From assembly GCA_002600635.1 (NCBI GenBank), contig CP021371.1:1305001-1369000 (forward strand): a DNA stretch of 64,000 nucleotides, read 5' to 3'. Shown here one piece after another: positions 8,475-18,051 of the stretch. The notes below the pieces were generated by a model, which ran no database searches, was not told where the DNA came from, and saw only the letters and a program-made list of their open reading frames with translations. Numbering within the stretch: the first letter of the stretch is position 1; every line of letters starts with the position of its first letter. The stretch is from Rhizobium sp. ACO-34A. Lineage in GTDB: Bacteria; Pseudomonadota; Alphaproteobacteria; Rhizobiales; Rhizobiaceae. A program made the position numbers and the translations under genes.

Positions 8475-9575
8475 TCAGACGATCTCGGTTCCGCTGATGC
8501 GGATGCCGAAGCCTTCGAGGCCGACATAGTGGCGTTCGCGCGAGGAGAAGAGGCGGATGGAGGTCACGCCGAGATCCTTCAGGATCTGCGCGCCGAGACC
8601 GATTTCCAGCCATTCGTTTTCGCGCTGCTGGGCTTCGTTGTGCACTTCACGGTCGAACTTGCCGGCGCGCGCCGTGGTCGAGATGCCCACGCCGACCGAG
8701 CCTTCGCGCAGGTAGACGATGACGCCGCGGCCAGCCTCGGCGATCCGCTTCATGATGGTGTCGATCTGGCGATCCTTGCCGAACACGTCCTTGCCGACAT
8801 GCTCGAGATGCAGGCGCACCGGAATGTCGACGCCGTCACGGATGTCGCCGAACACGACGGCCAGATGCTGCATCGGATCCCAGGGCAGCGAATAGGCATG
8901 CGCCTTCGCCGGGCCATAGGGCGTCTCGACGGTGAAGCTCGAGGCGAGCTGGATCAGCGTTTCCTTGCGCTGGCGATAAGCGATGAGGTCGGCGACGGAA
9001 ACGCGCTTCAGCCCATGCTGCTCGGCGAAGTCGAACACTTCCGGGCCGTGCTTGACGGTGCCGTTGTCGTTGACCAGTTCGCCGATGACGCCGATCGGCG
9101 GCAGGCCGGCCAGCTTGCAGAGGTCGACGGCCGCTTCCGTATGGCCCGAGCGCATCAGCACGCCGCCTTCGCGCGCCACCAGCGGGAAGATGTGGCCGGG
9201 GCGGACGAAATCGGCCGGGCCGACATTCGGGTTGGCAAGATTGCGTACCGTGAGCGTACGGTCGTCGGCGGAAATGCCGGTTGTCGTGCCGTGCTTGAAG
9301 TCGACGGTCACGGTAAAGGCGGTGGTGTGGGCGCTGTCGTTTTCGGCAACCATGGCATTGAGGTTCAGCCGCTTGGCTTCCTCTTTCGGCATGGGGGCGC
9401 AGACGATGCCCGAAGTGTGGCGCACGATGAAGGCCATCTTCTCGGCAGTACAGTGGACGGCGGCGACGATCAGATCGCCTTCGTTCTCGCGGTCGTCGTC
9501 ATCGGTAACGACGACGATCTCGCCGGCCTCGAAGGCGCGGATGGCGTCGACGACGCGGCTCTGGTCATAGCTCAT
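8475..9575 (-). CDS. ribB: RibB, 3,4-dihydroxy-2-butanone-4-phosphate synthase with degenerate RibA-like domain
   Basis: A 366-residue protein. Residues 1-205 are an intact DHBP synthase domain, which makes the four-carbon precursor of riboflavin from ribulose 5-phosphate; DDDDRENEGDL near residue 25, the RPGHIFPL stretch and the RSGHTEAAVDL catalytic loop are all present. Residues about 210-366 resemble GTP cyclohydrolase II, but the three zinc cysteines of RibA are absent: where the family has C-x2-GDxF-x2-xRCDC, this protein reads EHVGKDVFGKDRQID. The cyclohydrolase activity is therefore probably lost and a separate RibA would be needed. It sits nine bases after aroC in the same direction. 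Confidence 0.9.
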   Translation of the reverse strand: MSYDQSRVVDAIRAFEAGEIVVVTDDDDRENEGDLIVAAVHCTAEKMAFIVRHTSGIVCAPMPKEEAKRLNLNAMVAENDSAHTTAFTVTVDFKHGTTTGISADDRTLTVRNLANPNVGPADFVRPGHIFPLVAREGGVLMRSGHTEAAVDLCKLAGLPPIGVIGELVNDNGTVKHGPEVFDFAEQHGLKRVSVADLIAYRQRKETLIQLASSFTVETPYGPAKAHAYSLPWDPMQHLAVVFGDIRDGVDIPVRLHLEHVGKDVFGKDRQIDTIMKRIAEAGRGVIVYLREGSVGVGISTTARAGKFDREVHNEAQQRENEWLEIGLGAQILKDLGVTSIRLFSSRERHYVGLEGFGIRISGTEIV

Positions 9576-9584
9576 GGGAATGCC

Positions 9585-10679
9585 TCACTTCAGGCGGCCG
9601 GTCTGGCCGCGGTCTCGGAGATAATGATCGACGATCGTGCAGGCGAGCATTGCCTCGCCAACGGGAACAGCCCGGATTCCGACGCAGGGGTCGTGGCGGC
9701 CCTTGGTGCGCACCTCGACTTCGTGGCCGTCGGCATCGATGGAGCGGCGCTCGGTCAGGATCGAGGAGGTCGGCTTGATGGCGAAACGGGCGATGATCGG
9801 CTCGCCGGTGGAAATGCCGCCGAGAATGCCGCCCGCATGGTTGGACAGGAACACCGGCTTTCCGTCCGGGCCGATCCGCATTTCATCGGCGTTTTCCTCG
9901 CCGGTGATCTCGGCCGCGCCGAAGCCGTTGCCGATCTCCACGCCCTTGACGGCGTTGATCGACATCAGGTTCGACGCGATGTCCTGATCCAGTTTGCCAT
10001 AGACAGGCGCGCCGATACCGGCCGGAACGCCCTCGGCGATCACTTCGACGACGGCGCCGACGGAGGAGCCCGCCTTGCGGATCTCGTCGAGATAGCTTTC
10101 CCAAACGGGGACGATTTCCGGGTCGGGCGCGAAGAACGGGTTTTCGTTCACCTGCGCCCAGTCCCAGTTGGCGCGGTTGATCTTGTGCTTGCCGATCTGC
10201 ACCAGCGCGCCGCGAATGGTGACGCCGGGGATGACCTGCCGCGCAAGCGCACCGGCGGCAACACGCGCGGCCGTTTCGCGGGCAGAGGAGCGCCCGCCGC
10301 CGCGATAGTCGCGGATGCCGTATTTGACGTCATAGGTATAGTCGGCATGGCCGGGGCGGTAGCGTCGCGCGATCTCGCCGTAGTCCTTGGAGCGCTGGTC
10401 GGTGTTCTCGATCATCAGCGACACCGGCGTGCCGGTGGTGATCATCGAGCCATCCTCCTGCGGCATGACACCGGAGAGAACCCTGACGATATCGTCTTCC
10501 CGGCGCTGCGTCACGAAACGCGACTGGCCGGGTTTGCGCTTGTCGAGAAAGATCTGGAGGTCTTCCTGGGTGAAGCGGATGCCGGGCGGGCAACCATCGA
10601 CCACGGCGCCGAGGGCTGGACCGTGGCTTTCACCCCAGGTGGTGACGCGGAAGAGATGGCCGAAGGTGTTATGCGACAT
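9585..10679 (-). CDS. aroC: AroC, chorismate synthase
   Basis: A 364-residue chorismate synthase, which converts 5-enolpyruvylshikimate-3-phosphate to chorismate using reduced FMN, the last step of the shikimate pathway. Family signatures are plain: [18 protein letters not shown] at the N-terminus, [15 protein letters not shown] around residue 105, and [19 protein letters not shown] after it, with a C-terminal RHDPC motif. I chose ATG 10679 (MSHNTFG), the canonical start; the frame remains open 32 codons upstream. It is followed by ribB after nine bases, so the two genes are co-transcribed. AroC's flavin need makes this pairing sensible. Confidence 0.95.
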   Translation of the reverse strand: MSHNTFGHLFRVTTWGESHGPALGAVVDGCPPGIRFTQEDLQIFLDKRKPGQSRFVTQRREDDIVRVLSGVMPQEDGSMITTGTPVSLMIENTDQRSKDYGEIARRYRPGHADYTYDVKYGIRDYRGGGRSSARETAARVAAGALARQVIPGVTIRGALVQIGKHKINRANWDWAQVNENPFFAPDPEIVPVWESYLDEIRKAGSSVGAVVEVIAEGVPAGIGAPVYGKLDQDIASNLMSINAVKGVEIGNGFGAAEITGEENADEMRIGPDGKPVFLSNHAGGILGGISTGEPIIARFAIKPTSSILTERRSIDADGHEVEVRTKGRHDPCVGIRAVPVGEAMLACTIVDHYLRDRGQTGRLK

Positions 10680-10802
10680 GTCAGACGAACCGGTTTGCGG
10701 GAGGCCTGCGCCGTTTCCGGGTGCCTCGGCTTTCACTGCGGCACACTCATAGTGGAAAACCGCCAGGGGCGACAAGCCTTTCTTGGAAACGCTGCGTCGC
10801 CT

Positions 10803-13800
10803 TTATGACACCTTTCGCTCGGGAAGAACCTGCGCGAAGCGGGTGAAGTCCTCGAAGGGCAGCGGCTTGGCGAAGGCATAGCCCTGCAGGAAGTCGCAAC
10901 CGAGCTGGCGAAGCAGGGTCGCGTGCTCGTTGCTTTCGACGCCTTCCGCCACGGTTTCAACGCCGAGGGAACGGGCGATCTCGATGATCGAGCGCACCAG
11001 CGCGCGTTCCTGTGGGGAGGTGACGATCGGCATCACCAGCTGGCGGTCGATCTTCAGGCGCTTGGGTTTCAGGCGCAGCAGGCTGACGATCGAGGTGTGA
11101 CCCGTGCCGAAATCGTCGATTTCGATGTCGATGCCGAGCGCCTTGATGCGTTCGATATTGCCGGTCGTCACATCGTCGCTCTCGTCGAGGAAGATGGATT
11201 CGATCAGTTCGAAGCAGATCGAGCCCGGCGTGATGCTGAGCCCTTCGAGCTGCGCGACAAGGTTTTCGTCATGCAGGCGACGGGACGAGACGTTGACGGA
11301 GATACGCGGCAGACGCACGCCGAGCGCTGTCCAGCGCATCTGGTCCTTGAGTGCGGTCTCCAGCACCAGCTGGTCGATGCGCGCCAGCACGTTGAGTTCT
11401 TCGGCGACCTTCAGGAACTCGTTCGACGGCAAAATGCCGTGAACGGGATGCCGCCAGCGCACCAATGCCTCCGCACCGATCAGTTCCATCGAGTTGGCCT
11501 CGAACTGCGGCTGGTACCATACGGTGAATTCGTCATGATCGAGACCGGCGAGAATCTCGTCCGCCATGCGCTTGCGGGCGATGATGTTGGCCTGCAGGTC
11601 CGGCGTGAAGAATTCGAAGCGGTTCCGCCCCTTTTCCTTCGCCTGATAGAGCGCGATGTCGGCGTTGATCAGCACCTTGCCGGCATCGGTAAAGAGACCG
11701 GAGGACTGGGCGATGCCGATGGACACGCCACAGCGGCAGGAAAAACCCTCGAAATCGATCGGCTTGCACATTTCCCGGATGATCGTCTCGCTGAGCTTTG
11801 CCAGCTCCTGCGCTGAGGTCTGGCGCTTGGCGAGGATGACGAATTCGTCGCCACCGATACGGGCGATCAGATCGCCGCGGTTGACGGTGCGGGTCAGTAC
11901 TCTCGAAGCGTGCACGAGCATGGCGTCGCCCGCGGCATGGCCAAGCGTATCGTTGATTTCCTTGAAACGGTCGAGGTCGAGATGCAGGATCGAGAACTTC
12001 GTTCTCTGCCTGCCGCCCTCCCGGGTCAGCTCCTCCAGTTCCATGTCCAGCTTGCGCCGATTGGCGAGCGAGGTGAGGGGGTCGTGCAGGGCGTTGAACT
12101 CGATGCGATTCTTGGCAAGCTCCAGCTCGATGTTGCGTGCGTCGGCTTCCGCCTTTGCGCCGCGCAGTTCCTCGGCGATCTTTGCGTCGGCGGAGACGTC
12201 GAAAGCGATGCCTATGATCTTCTTCTTGCCGTCCTTGCCAATATGCACCTGCCCGACCGAACGCACGTAGCGCAGTTCGTTGTTGGGCAGGAGGATGCGC
12301 TGAATGGTGTTGACCGCGGATAAGGCGTTGAGGGCCCGGTTTGTCGCCAGCTGCACCGCCTGCCTGTCGTCGGGATGAAGCCTCGACAGCCATTCATGCC
12401 GCGTCACCGGCCGGTTCCTGTTCGGCACGTTGTAGAGCTGGTGCATCCGGTCGTCCCAGATCGCCGTAGTGCTGGTCGGATCGCCTTCCCATATACCGCA
12501 ATTATACGAGGCAAGCGCAAGGTCGAGCTTCTGCGAAAGCTCCACCAGCTGATGCTCGCGCACCGAAAGCTCGTCGAGCGCCAGCTCCAGCTCGGCGTTC
12601 TTGATTTCGCTGGTTTCCTTGGCGACCCTGAGGGTCTCGGTAAACATGGCGTCGGCGGTCACGTCGAAGACGATGCCGATCTGCCGGTCCACGCCCTTCG
12701 CGCCGATGCTGTGCGCGCCGACGGAGCGCAGATGCCGGATCGTGCCGTCCGCCAGCACGATGCGGTACTGCATGTCCCAGCTCTTCTTGCCGACGGCCGA
12801 AATGCTGTCGAAGATCCTGAGCTCGATCGTTTCGCGGTCTTCGGGGTGAATGACGTGATACCAGTCGTCCAGCCTGTCCTGCCGGACGACTTCGCTTGCC
12901 TCACAGCCATGCAGCGCGGCGGCCCGTTCGTCCCAGTAGAACTGCCCGGTTCTCTCCTCCAGTTCCCAGATGCCGATATTGGAAGTGTCCATCGCCAGAT
13001 TGAGGCGTTGCGTCACCTCGAACAGCGCTTCTTCCCGGGCTTTCAGCCGCGCGATGTTGCGGTTGCGCTCGCGAAGCAGCAGCAGCGTGACGACGACGGG
13101 CACGATCATCGCAATGACCGCGGCGATGATGCCGAGCCGTGCAGGCAGCCGGTTTTCGAGCGCTGCCTGCCAGCCGCCGATCGGGGCGGCGAGAAGCTCC
13201 CAGCTGCCGCCCGGTACATCGATGCGCTCGACGACCGGATCCTCGCGGGTGATGTCCCGGGATCCGAACAGGAACCGGCCAGATCCATCCGCCCGCACTT
13301 CGCGTATGGCGAATGCCAGATGTTCGTTCTCGAAGTGGGAGGTTGGCGCGATGAGTGCGTGATCGGCGATGCCGCTTGCCTCCACCGTCCGTGCGGTATT
13401 CATCGACAGGACCACGGAGCCCCAGTAGCGGTCGGCGCCGTCGGGCGCGAGCAGGACGGGAACGTCGAGCAGAAGCGTGTGGTCGCCGAGCATGTTGACG
13501 ACCGGCGTGTCGCCGGGACGTGCGCCGGGGCGGAACACGACACTGTCGATATGCGATGTTCGTGAAACGAGGTTCTTCGCCATCGATGTCAGCGACGTCG
13601 TGGAAATGGTCGGATCGGCCGCGATCATGTCGGCCAGATGATTGGCCGCGGCGGTATCGGCGGCAATGCGGGATTCGATCGATGAGCGCACCAGGCGCAG
13701 GTCCTCTGCGACATGCTGGCGCACGGCTCCGATGTTCGCTTCCGTCGACCATTTGTCGAGCATGAATCCGGCAGCGACAATGGCCATGCTGAGGAGCGCA

Positions 13801-13853
13801 CCGCCCAGCAGCAGAAAACTCGCCCCGGATCGTTCCTCTCCGTCGCGCGCCAT
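10803..13853 (-). CDS. Membrane-bound PAS-PAS-GGDEF-EAL cyclic-di-GMP protein
   Basis: A protein of about 1016 residues with an N-terminal membrane helix, a periplasmic CHASE-like sensor region (about residues 35-235, with a YWGSVVLSMN-type strand), a second helix (LGIIAAVIAMIVPVVVTLLL), two PAS domains, a GGDEF domain and a C-terminal EAL domain. The GGDEF motif is intact (RIGGDEFVIL) and the EAL domain has EALVRW, the DDFGTG loop and AEGVE, so both diguanylate cyclase and phosphodiesterase activity are possible. The ATG at 13853 has a poor ribosome site; a TTG seven codons upstream (13874) is an alternative. The ligand is unknown. It is a single gene, downstream of nothing on its strand. 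Confidence 0.9.
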   Translation of the reverse strand: MARDGEERSGASFLLLGGALLSMAIVAAGFMLDKWSTEANIGAVRQHVAEDLRLVRSSIESRIAADTAAANHLADMIAADPTISTTSLTSMAKNLVSRTSHIDSVVFRPGARPGDTPVVNMLGDHTLLLDVPVLLAPDGADRYWGSVVLSMNTARTVEASGIADHALIAPTSHFENEHLAFAIREVRADGSGRFLFGSRDITREDPVVERIDVPGGSWELLAAPIGGWQAALENRLPARLGIIAAVIAMIVPVVVTLLLLRERNRNIARLKAREEALFEVTQRLNLAMDTSNIGIWELEERTGQFYWDERAAALHGCEASEVVRQDRLDDWYHVIHPEDRETIELRIFDSISAVGKKSWDMQYRIVLADGTIRHLRSVGAHSIGAKGVDRQIGIVFDVTADAMFTETLRVAKETSEIKNAELELALDELSVREHQLVELSQKLDLALASYNCGIWEGDPTSTTAIWDDRMHQLYNVPNRNRPVTRHEWLSRLHPDDRQAVQLATNRALNALSAVNTIQRILLPNNELRYVRSVGQVHIGKDGKKKIIGIAFDVSADAKIAEELRGAKAEADARNIELELAKNRIEFNALHDPLTSLANRRKLDMELEELTREGGRQRTKFSILHLDLDRFKEINDTLGHAAGDAMLVHASRVLTRTVNRGDLIARIGGDEFVILAKRQTSAQELAKLSETIIREMCKPIDFEGFSCRCGVSIGIAQSSGLFTDAGKVLINADIALYQAKEKGRNRFEFFTPDLQANIIARKRMADEILAGLDHDEFTVWYQPQFEANSMELIGAEALVRWRHPVHGILPSNEFLKVAEELNVLARIDQLVLETALKDQMRWTALGVRLPRISVNVSSRRLHDENLVAQLEGLSITPGSICFELIESIFLDESDDVTTGNIERIKALGIDIEIDDFGTGHTSIVSLLRLKPKRLKIDRQLVMPIVTSPQERALVRSIIEIARSLGVETVAEGVESNEHATLLRQLGCDFLQGYAFAKPLPFEDFTRFAQVLPERKVS

Positions 13854-14145
13854 GATTGTCTTGCTGTAATTCAAGTCCCCGGAACCCCTCGCTGCATGTC
13901 GAACGATCCTAGGGGCCGGTAGTTAATTTAGCATTGAATGAGAAATATTTACGGTCGCCGGCCCAGGTTCTTTCAGCGCTCGGGCTTTACTTGAAAAACC
14001 CGGTTTTCGGGGCTTTCTGCGGAAAGTTGACGGCAGGTCAGGGATAAGCTTCACGGCGTCTTGATCGTGGCCTCAATTCCGGTCATCAATCACACCGAAA
14101 TTGACACTATTGCGGGCGACTTTTGCCACATTCTGGAGGCTTATT

Positions 14146-14451
14146 TTGAAACACATTCTGAATCAGTCGTTTTTGACGAAAGTTTATCGCATGCGGGTCA
14201 TGATTGCAGTTCTTCTGGCAACGGCGAGTTTCCTGTCTCCGCTTAGCGTATTGGCGGGCAGCTCCGACGTGGAAGCCACCATCAAGTCCGTCAATGTCGA
14301 AAACCTCAGCCTCGTGCTCGACGACGGAAAGACCTATTCGCTGCCGGAGGAGTTCAATTTCGACGGTCTGCAGAGCGGCGTGAAGGTTATCGTGTTCTAC
14401 ACCGAAGTCGACGGCAAGCGCGTCGTCGACGATCTGGAAGTGGTACAGTAA
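14146..14451 (+). CDS. DUF1344 small exported protein
   Basis: A small exported protein of about 101 residues. After a basic start and hydrophobic core (VMIAVLLATASFLSPLSVLA), the mature part of about 65 residues matches the DUF1344 pattern: VEATIKSVNVENLSLVLDDG, then YSLPEEF, then VIVFYTEVDGKRVVDDL. I placed the start at TTG 14146 because GGAGG lies exactly six bases upstream (14135-14139); the ATG at 14191 lacks a comparable site but would also leave a signal peptide. The function is unknown; the fold is probably a small beta-barrel. It is followed by a hairpin. Confidence 0.75.
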   Translation: MKHILNQSFLTKVYRMRVMIAVLLATASFLSPLSVLAGSSDVEATIKSVNVENLSLVLDDGKTYSLPEEFNFDGLQSGVKVIVFYTEVDGKRVVDDLEVVQ

Positions 14452-14486
14452 GCCGGCTCGGGTCGATCGCAGATTTCAAGAAGCTT

Positions 14487-14506
14487 GTGCGTCCGGATGG
14501 ACGCAC
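14487..14506. terminator. GTGCGTCC hairpin after DUF1344 gene
   Basis: GTGCGTCC (14487-14494) pairs with GGACGCAC (14499-14506) around GGAT. It lies between two convergent genes and shares its core with the repeat at 3,850-3,866, so it may be a repeat fragment serving as a terminator. There is no T-run. Confidence 0.5.
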
Positions 14507-14524
14507 GGCGCTGCGGCCTGAGGC

Positions 14525-15115
14525 TCAGAGCCAGTCGACGAGGGAGCCGTCCCGGTCGATCTTCAGAACCCGGTCCTGAGGCACGCCCATGTCGCAGGCC
14601 TCATCCTTGGCCCACTGGCCGATAAGACGGAAAACGCTGCGCACCACGCCGCCATGGGTAACGCAGACTGTCGGGCGCTCCACCGAATTCAGCCAGGCGC
14701 CCACTCTCCAAGACAGGATTTCGTAGCTTTCCGCAGCCTCGCCGGGCGGGATGAAGTCCCACTTGTGCAGCCTGCGTTCCTTCACCCGGTCCGGTGAGTG
14801 CTGCTTGATTTCGGCGATGGTCGAGCCTTCCCAGTCGCCGAAGGAAACCTCCTTCAGGCGTTCGTCGAGGCGATAGTTGTGCGGATCGAGGCCCATCGCA
14901 TCGCGCACCCGCTCCATGGTTTCGCGGGTGCGTCCGAGAGGCGAGGCGACATAGTCGAAGGCTTCGGCTTGATCGCCGAGTTCGGCGAGAAGCGTGCGGC
15001 CGTTGTCACTTGCCTGTTGCCGGCCGAGAGCGTTGAGGTCGATGTCCTTCTGCCCCTGCAGTCGGCCCTCTGCATTCCAGTCGGTCTGGCCGTGACGGAT
15101 CATGTAGATGAGCAC
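14525..15115 (-). CDS. Histidine phosphatase family protein
   Basis: A 196-residue phosphoglycerate-mutase-like phosphatase. The catalytic RHG motif is at the N-terminus (YMIRHGQTDWN), the second arginine is in SPLGRTRET, the acid residue is around EVSFGDWEG and the second histidine in VTHGGVVRS. I placed the start at GTG 15115, just past the fabI stop with a GGGG stretch upstream; longer frames would overlap fabI. The substrate is unknown: the family includes alpha-ribazole, phosphosugar and broad-specificity phosphatases. It lies 22 bases after fabI in the same direction. Confidence 0.85.
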   Translation of the reverse strand: MLIYMIRHGQTDWNAEGRLQGQKDIDLNALGRQQASDNGRTLLAELGDQAEAFDYVASPLGRTRETMERVRDAMGLDPHNYRLDERLKEVSFGDWEGSTIAEIKQHSPDRVKERRLHKWDFIPPGEAAESYEILSWRVGAWLNSVERPTVCVTHGGVVRSVFRLIGQWAKDEACDMGVPQDRVLKIDRDGSLVDWL

Positions 15116-15137
15116 GGCCAGAACCCCAGTCCAGATA

Positions 15138-15956
15138 TCAGTCCTTGGCGACGGAAATATCCGGCGCATCGACGGCCTTCATGCCAACCGTATGGTAGCC
15201 GGAATCGACGTGGTGCACTTCGCCGGTGACGCCGGTGGACAGATCCGACAACAGGTACATGCCGGACTTGCCGACTTCGTCGGTCGTGACGTTGCGCTTC
15301 AGCGGCGAGTTGTACTCGTTCCACTTCAGGATGTAGCGGAAGTCGCCGATGCCGGAGGCTGCAAGCGTCTTGATCGGGCCGGCCGAGATTGCGTTGACGC
15401 GGATGCCGCGACCGCCCATGTCGACGGCGAGGTAGCGCACGGATGCCTCGAGCGCGGCCTTTGCGACGCCCATGACGTTGTAGTGCGGCATGACCTTTTC
15501 GGCGCCGTAATAGGTGAGCGTCAGGATCGAGCCGCCGTCATTCATGACCTTCTCGGCGCGCGCCGCGACAGCCGTGAACGAGAATACCGAGATGTCCATC
15601 GTCCGCTGGAAGTTGTCGCGGGTGGTCTCGATATAACGGCCGGTCAGCTCATCCTTGTCGGAGAAGGCGATGGCGTGGACCACGAAATCGATCTTGCCCC
15701 ACTTGTCCTCGAGCGACTGGAAAACCGCATCGATGCTGGCGAGATCGGTGACATCACAGTCGCCGGCCATGAACGCGTCGAGTTCCTGGGCAAGCGGTTC
15801 AACGCGCTTCTTCAGCGCATCCCCTTGCCAGGTAAAGGCAATTTCGGCTCCCTGGTCGCGGCAGGCCTTCGCGATGCCCCATGCGATGGAACGATTGTTT
15901 GCGACGCCCATGATGACGCCGCGCTTGCCTGCCATAAGGCCGGAACCTTGAGCCAT
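15138..15956 (-). CDS. fabI: FabI, enoyl-[acyl-carrier-protein] reductase (NADH)
   Basis: A 272-residue FabI-type enoyl-ACP reductase of the short-chain dehydrogenase fold, which completes each cycle of type II fatty-acid elongation. The cofactor loop is GVANNRSIAWGIAKA near the N-terminus, the catalytic Tyr-x6-Lys is within YYGAEKVMPHYNVMGVAKAALE, and NAISAGPIKTLAASGI follows the active site. This pattern separates FabI from ordinary SDRs. The start ATG 15956 gives MAQGSGLM. The histidine phosphatase gene follows closely; the DnaJ-type gene lies 122 bases upstream on the same strand. Confidence 0.93.
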   Translation of the reverse strand: MAQGSGLMAGKRGVIMGVANNRSIAWGIAKACRDQGAEIAFTWQGDALKKRVEPLAQELDAFMAGDCDVTDLASIDAVFQSLEDKWGKIDFVVHAIAFSDKDELTGRYIETTRDNFQRTMDISVFSFTAVAARAEKVMNDGGSILTLTYYGAEKVMPHYNVMGVAKAALEASVRYLAVDMGGRGIRVNAISAGPIKTLAASGIGDFRYILKWNEYNSPLKRNVTTDEVGKSGMYLLSDLSTGVTGEVHHVDSGYHTVGMKAVDAPDISVAKD

Positions 15957-16078
15957 GTTTTGCTCCCTGATACTTTCGAGTGATCCTGCCTATGGCATAG
16001 CCCGATCCGTGGTTCAAGATTGGACAGGATCATCAACTGTTAGGGGCCGTAACAAAGGGTGTAGTTGTTACAAAGGCT

Positions 16079-17341
16079 TCACAGAAACAGGCCTTCGCGC
16101 ATCACACGCATCAGGTCGGTTACCTTATCGTCCGGTTTTTCCCAGAGTTTTACGCGCAGTTCGACCAGAACAGCGCCGCGTCCACCCGCATCGTCGGGAA
16201 GTCCCTGATCTTCCAGCCGGATGACCTGATCCGAATTCGACCAGGCCGGAATGGTGATATCCACAGGCCCCGCCGGTGTCTCCACCTGCGTCTCGCAGCC
16301 GAGGACCGCGTTTTCCAGCGTGATCGGCAGGACGGTCCTGATGTCGAAACCGTCGACCCGGAACTTCTCGTCCTTTTGTACGCGGATCGTGGCATAGACG
16401 TCACCGCGCGCCATGTTCGGCAGCTTGTGTCCCTGCGCCTTGAGCTGGACCACATGGCCCTCGCTCACGCCGGAAAGCGGCACACGCAGTTCGCGTCCGT
16501 CGGCAAGCGTGACCGGTACCGACTTCTGCGCCAGCAGGTCCTCGATGGTGACGACGGCCTCGACATGCAGGTCGGGTGCCTTTTCCGGTGTCGGCTGGGT
16601 GCCGCGGAAACGACGCACCAGCGAACTGATGAGTTCCACCGGTCCGAAGATCGAGGCGGGTTTTGCGGTTGCCGCCGCCGCATCGGGGCTTTCGGCCTTT
16701 TCCGACTTGTCGGCTTTTTCAGCCTTTTCCGTCTTGCTCTCGTTTTCGCGCTTCAGGTTTTCGGCGGCTGCGGCAGCTTCCGGCGTATCGCCGAAGATGC
16801 GCGATACCATTTCTTCCGGCGTTTCGCCGGCGGGGCCTGCCTTGGCCTGACCGGAGGATGCCGTCCCGGATGTGGATGACGACTGTCCGGGCGGCGGTGT
16901 CTGCGCGGCTTTCGCCTGGGCTGCCTGCGCTGCGGCTGCCTGCGCGGCCTGAGCCGTTGACTGTGCTACCTTCTCGGCGCGGTTCTTTTCGGCTTCCGCC
17001 TTGGCGAGCTCGGCCATGATCCGCTCGGCATTGGCCTTTGCGGCCTTCGCCTTTTCCGCGGCCTGACGTGCAGCCTCGCGGGCGGATTCACGCTGCTGCA
17101 TGATGGTCTGTTCGCGTTCCATGGCCTCAACCTTGCTGCGCTGCTGGTCGTACTGGTTGCGCTTCTTCGGATCCTTCAGCACCTCGTACGCGCGGCCGAT
17201 CTCGGCGAAACGCTGGTTGGCGTTCGGATCGTTGCGGTTCTGGTCGGGATGGACGGACTTGGCTCTCGTACGCCATGCCGCCTTGATTTCTTCGGCTCCC
17301 GCGTCTTGCTTTACGCCGAGTACAGAATACAGATCGCGCAT
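16079..17341 (-). CDS. DnaJ-type (J-domain, DnaJ C-terminal) co-chaperone
   Basis: A 420-residue J-domain protein. Residues 1-70 form the J domain with the invariant HPD motif (KSVHPDQNRND), which stimulates DnaK ATPase. Residues about 75-230 are a low-complexity Ala/Lys/Glu/Gln stretch that predicts helix and disorder. Residues about 240-420 match the DnaJ C-terminal substrate-binding domain (VEAVVTIEDLL, DVYATIRVQKDEKF, DITIPAWSNSDQVIRL). There is no cysteine zinc-finger domain, so it is of the CbpA/type-B-like kind rather than canonical DnaJ. The long alanine-rich linker is unusual. Upstream is a 190-base gap to a lipoprotein gene. Confidence 0.85.
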   Translation of the reverse strand: MRDLYSVLGVKQDAGAEEIKAAWRTRAKSVHPDQNRNDPNANQRFAEIGRAYEVLKDPKKRNQYDQQRSKVEAMEREQTIMQQRESAREAARQAAEKAKAAKANAERIMAELAKAEAEKNRAEKVAQSTAQAAQAAAAQAAQAKAAQTPPPGQSSSTSGTASSGQAKAGPAGETPEEMVSRIFGDTPEAAAAAENLKRENESKTEKAEKADKSEKAESPDAAAATAKPASIFGPVELISSLVRRFRGTQPTPEKAPDLHVEAVVTIEDLLAQKSVPVTLADGRELRVPLSGVSEGHVVQLKAQGHKLPNMARGDVYATIRVQKDEKFRVDGFDIRTVLPITLENAVLGCETQVETPAGPVDITIPAWSNSDQVIRLEDQGLPDDAGGRGAVLVELRVKLWEKPDDKVTDLMRVMREGLFL

Positions 17342-17529
17342 TTAAGCCACCAGTAAACACAAACGGCCGTGCATCCCGTCATCTGACGCGTCGGCAGAAA
17401 AAAACGCACCGCGCCGCCCAACTCATGGCGGTTCCGGCATAATACTGCGGAAACTATCACAAGAAGTTGCTAATCAGTGGTTACGCCGGGTTTTCGGGGG
17501 ACAGCCGGGCCGCGAATATGGTTGCCAGA

Positions 17530-17934
17530 TTATGAACGACGGTCGAAGCGCATGAGCTGCCACTGGCCGGAACCGGTGGTGCAGGTCTTCCCGGCGAAAT
17601 AGGCGATGCCCTCGTAGGAATGCCGGGTGGTGGAGAAGTTGCGGCAGACAATGCCGTTGTCCCGCTCTTCCTGGATAGCCGTCACGACGCCTGCGCTGCC
17701 GGTTGCGGCGTTTGCCCAGGGCAGGGGATTGCCGGCATTCTTGTCGAGATCGGCCGAGGAAACGGCGTTCTGCACGGTCAGTTCATCGGAATTGCTGGAC
17801 GGATTGCGCTTTGTCGCCACCGTGTTGGTGGAGATCGAGCGGTCGACGCTGTCTGAACCGAAGAGATCCATGCTGCCGCCGAAGCACCCGCAAAGGGGAA
17901 GCGTCATCGTTATTACGGCAAGCATTCGCTTCAT
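17530..17934 (-). CDS. Small lipoprotein, RT0821/Lpp0805-like surface protein
   Basis: A 134-residue protein with a lipoprotein signal peptide: MKRMLAVITMTLPLCGCFGG, with lipobox L-C-G-C. The mature part ends with a compact domain holding VCRNFSTTRHSYEGIAYFAGKTC and GQWQLM, reminiscent of the RT0821/Lpp0805 surface-protein family common in Rhizobiales; this assignment is by pattern and not certain. Two cysteines, in VCRN and KTCTT, may form a disulfide. The ATG at 17934 begins the signal peptide; the frame stays open 17 codons upstream. It faces pdxH divergently. Confidence 0.75.
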   Translation of the reverse strand: MKRMLAVITMTLPLCGCFGGSMDLFGSDSVDRSISTNTVATKRNPSSNSDELTVQNAVSSADLDKNAGNPLPWANAATGSAGVVTAIQEERDNGIVCRNFSTTRHSYEGIAYFAGKTCTTGSGQWQLMRFDRRS

Positions 17935-18051
17935 TGCGATCTTGTTACCCTTTTGGCGCTCGTGGGACTTTGATATGTCTCTCAATGGGCGTCCTGTCCA
18001 GTGATTTGACCCTGGGCCGAGATGATGTCGTTCTGGAGCATTTGAAGCAAT

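Noticed and set aside
8160..10808. Very long plus-strand open frame (about 880 codons) opposite ribB and aroC
   Set aside because: It is the antisense shadow of two clearly conserved genes in GC-rich DNA; its translation has no recognisable domain.
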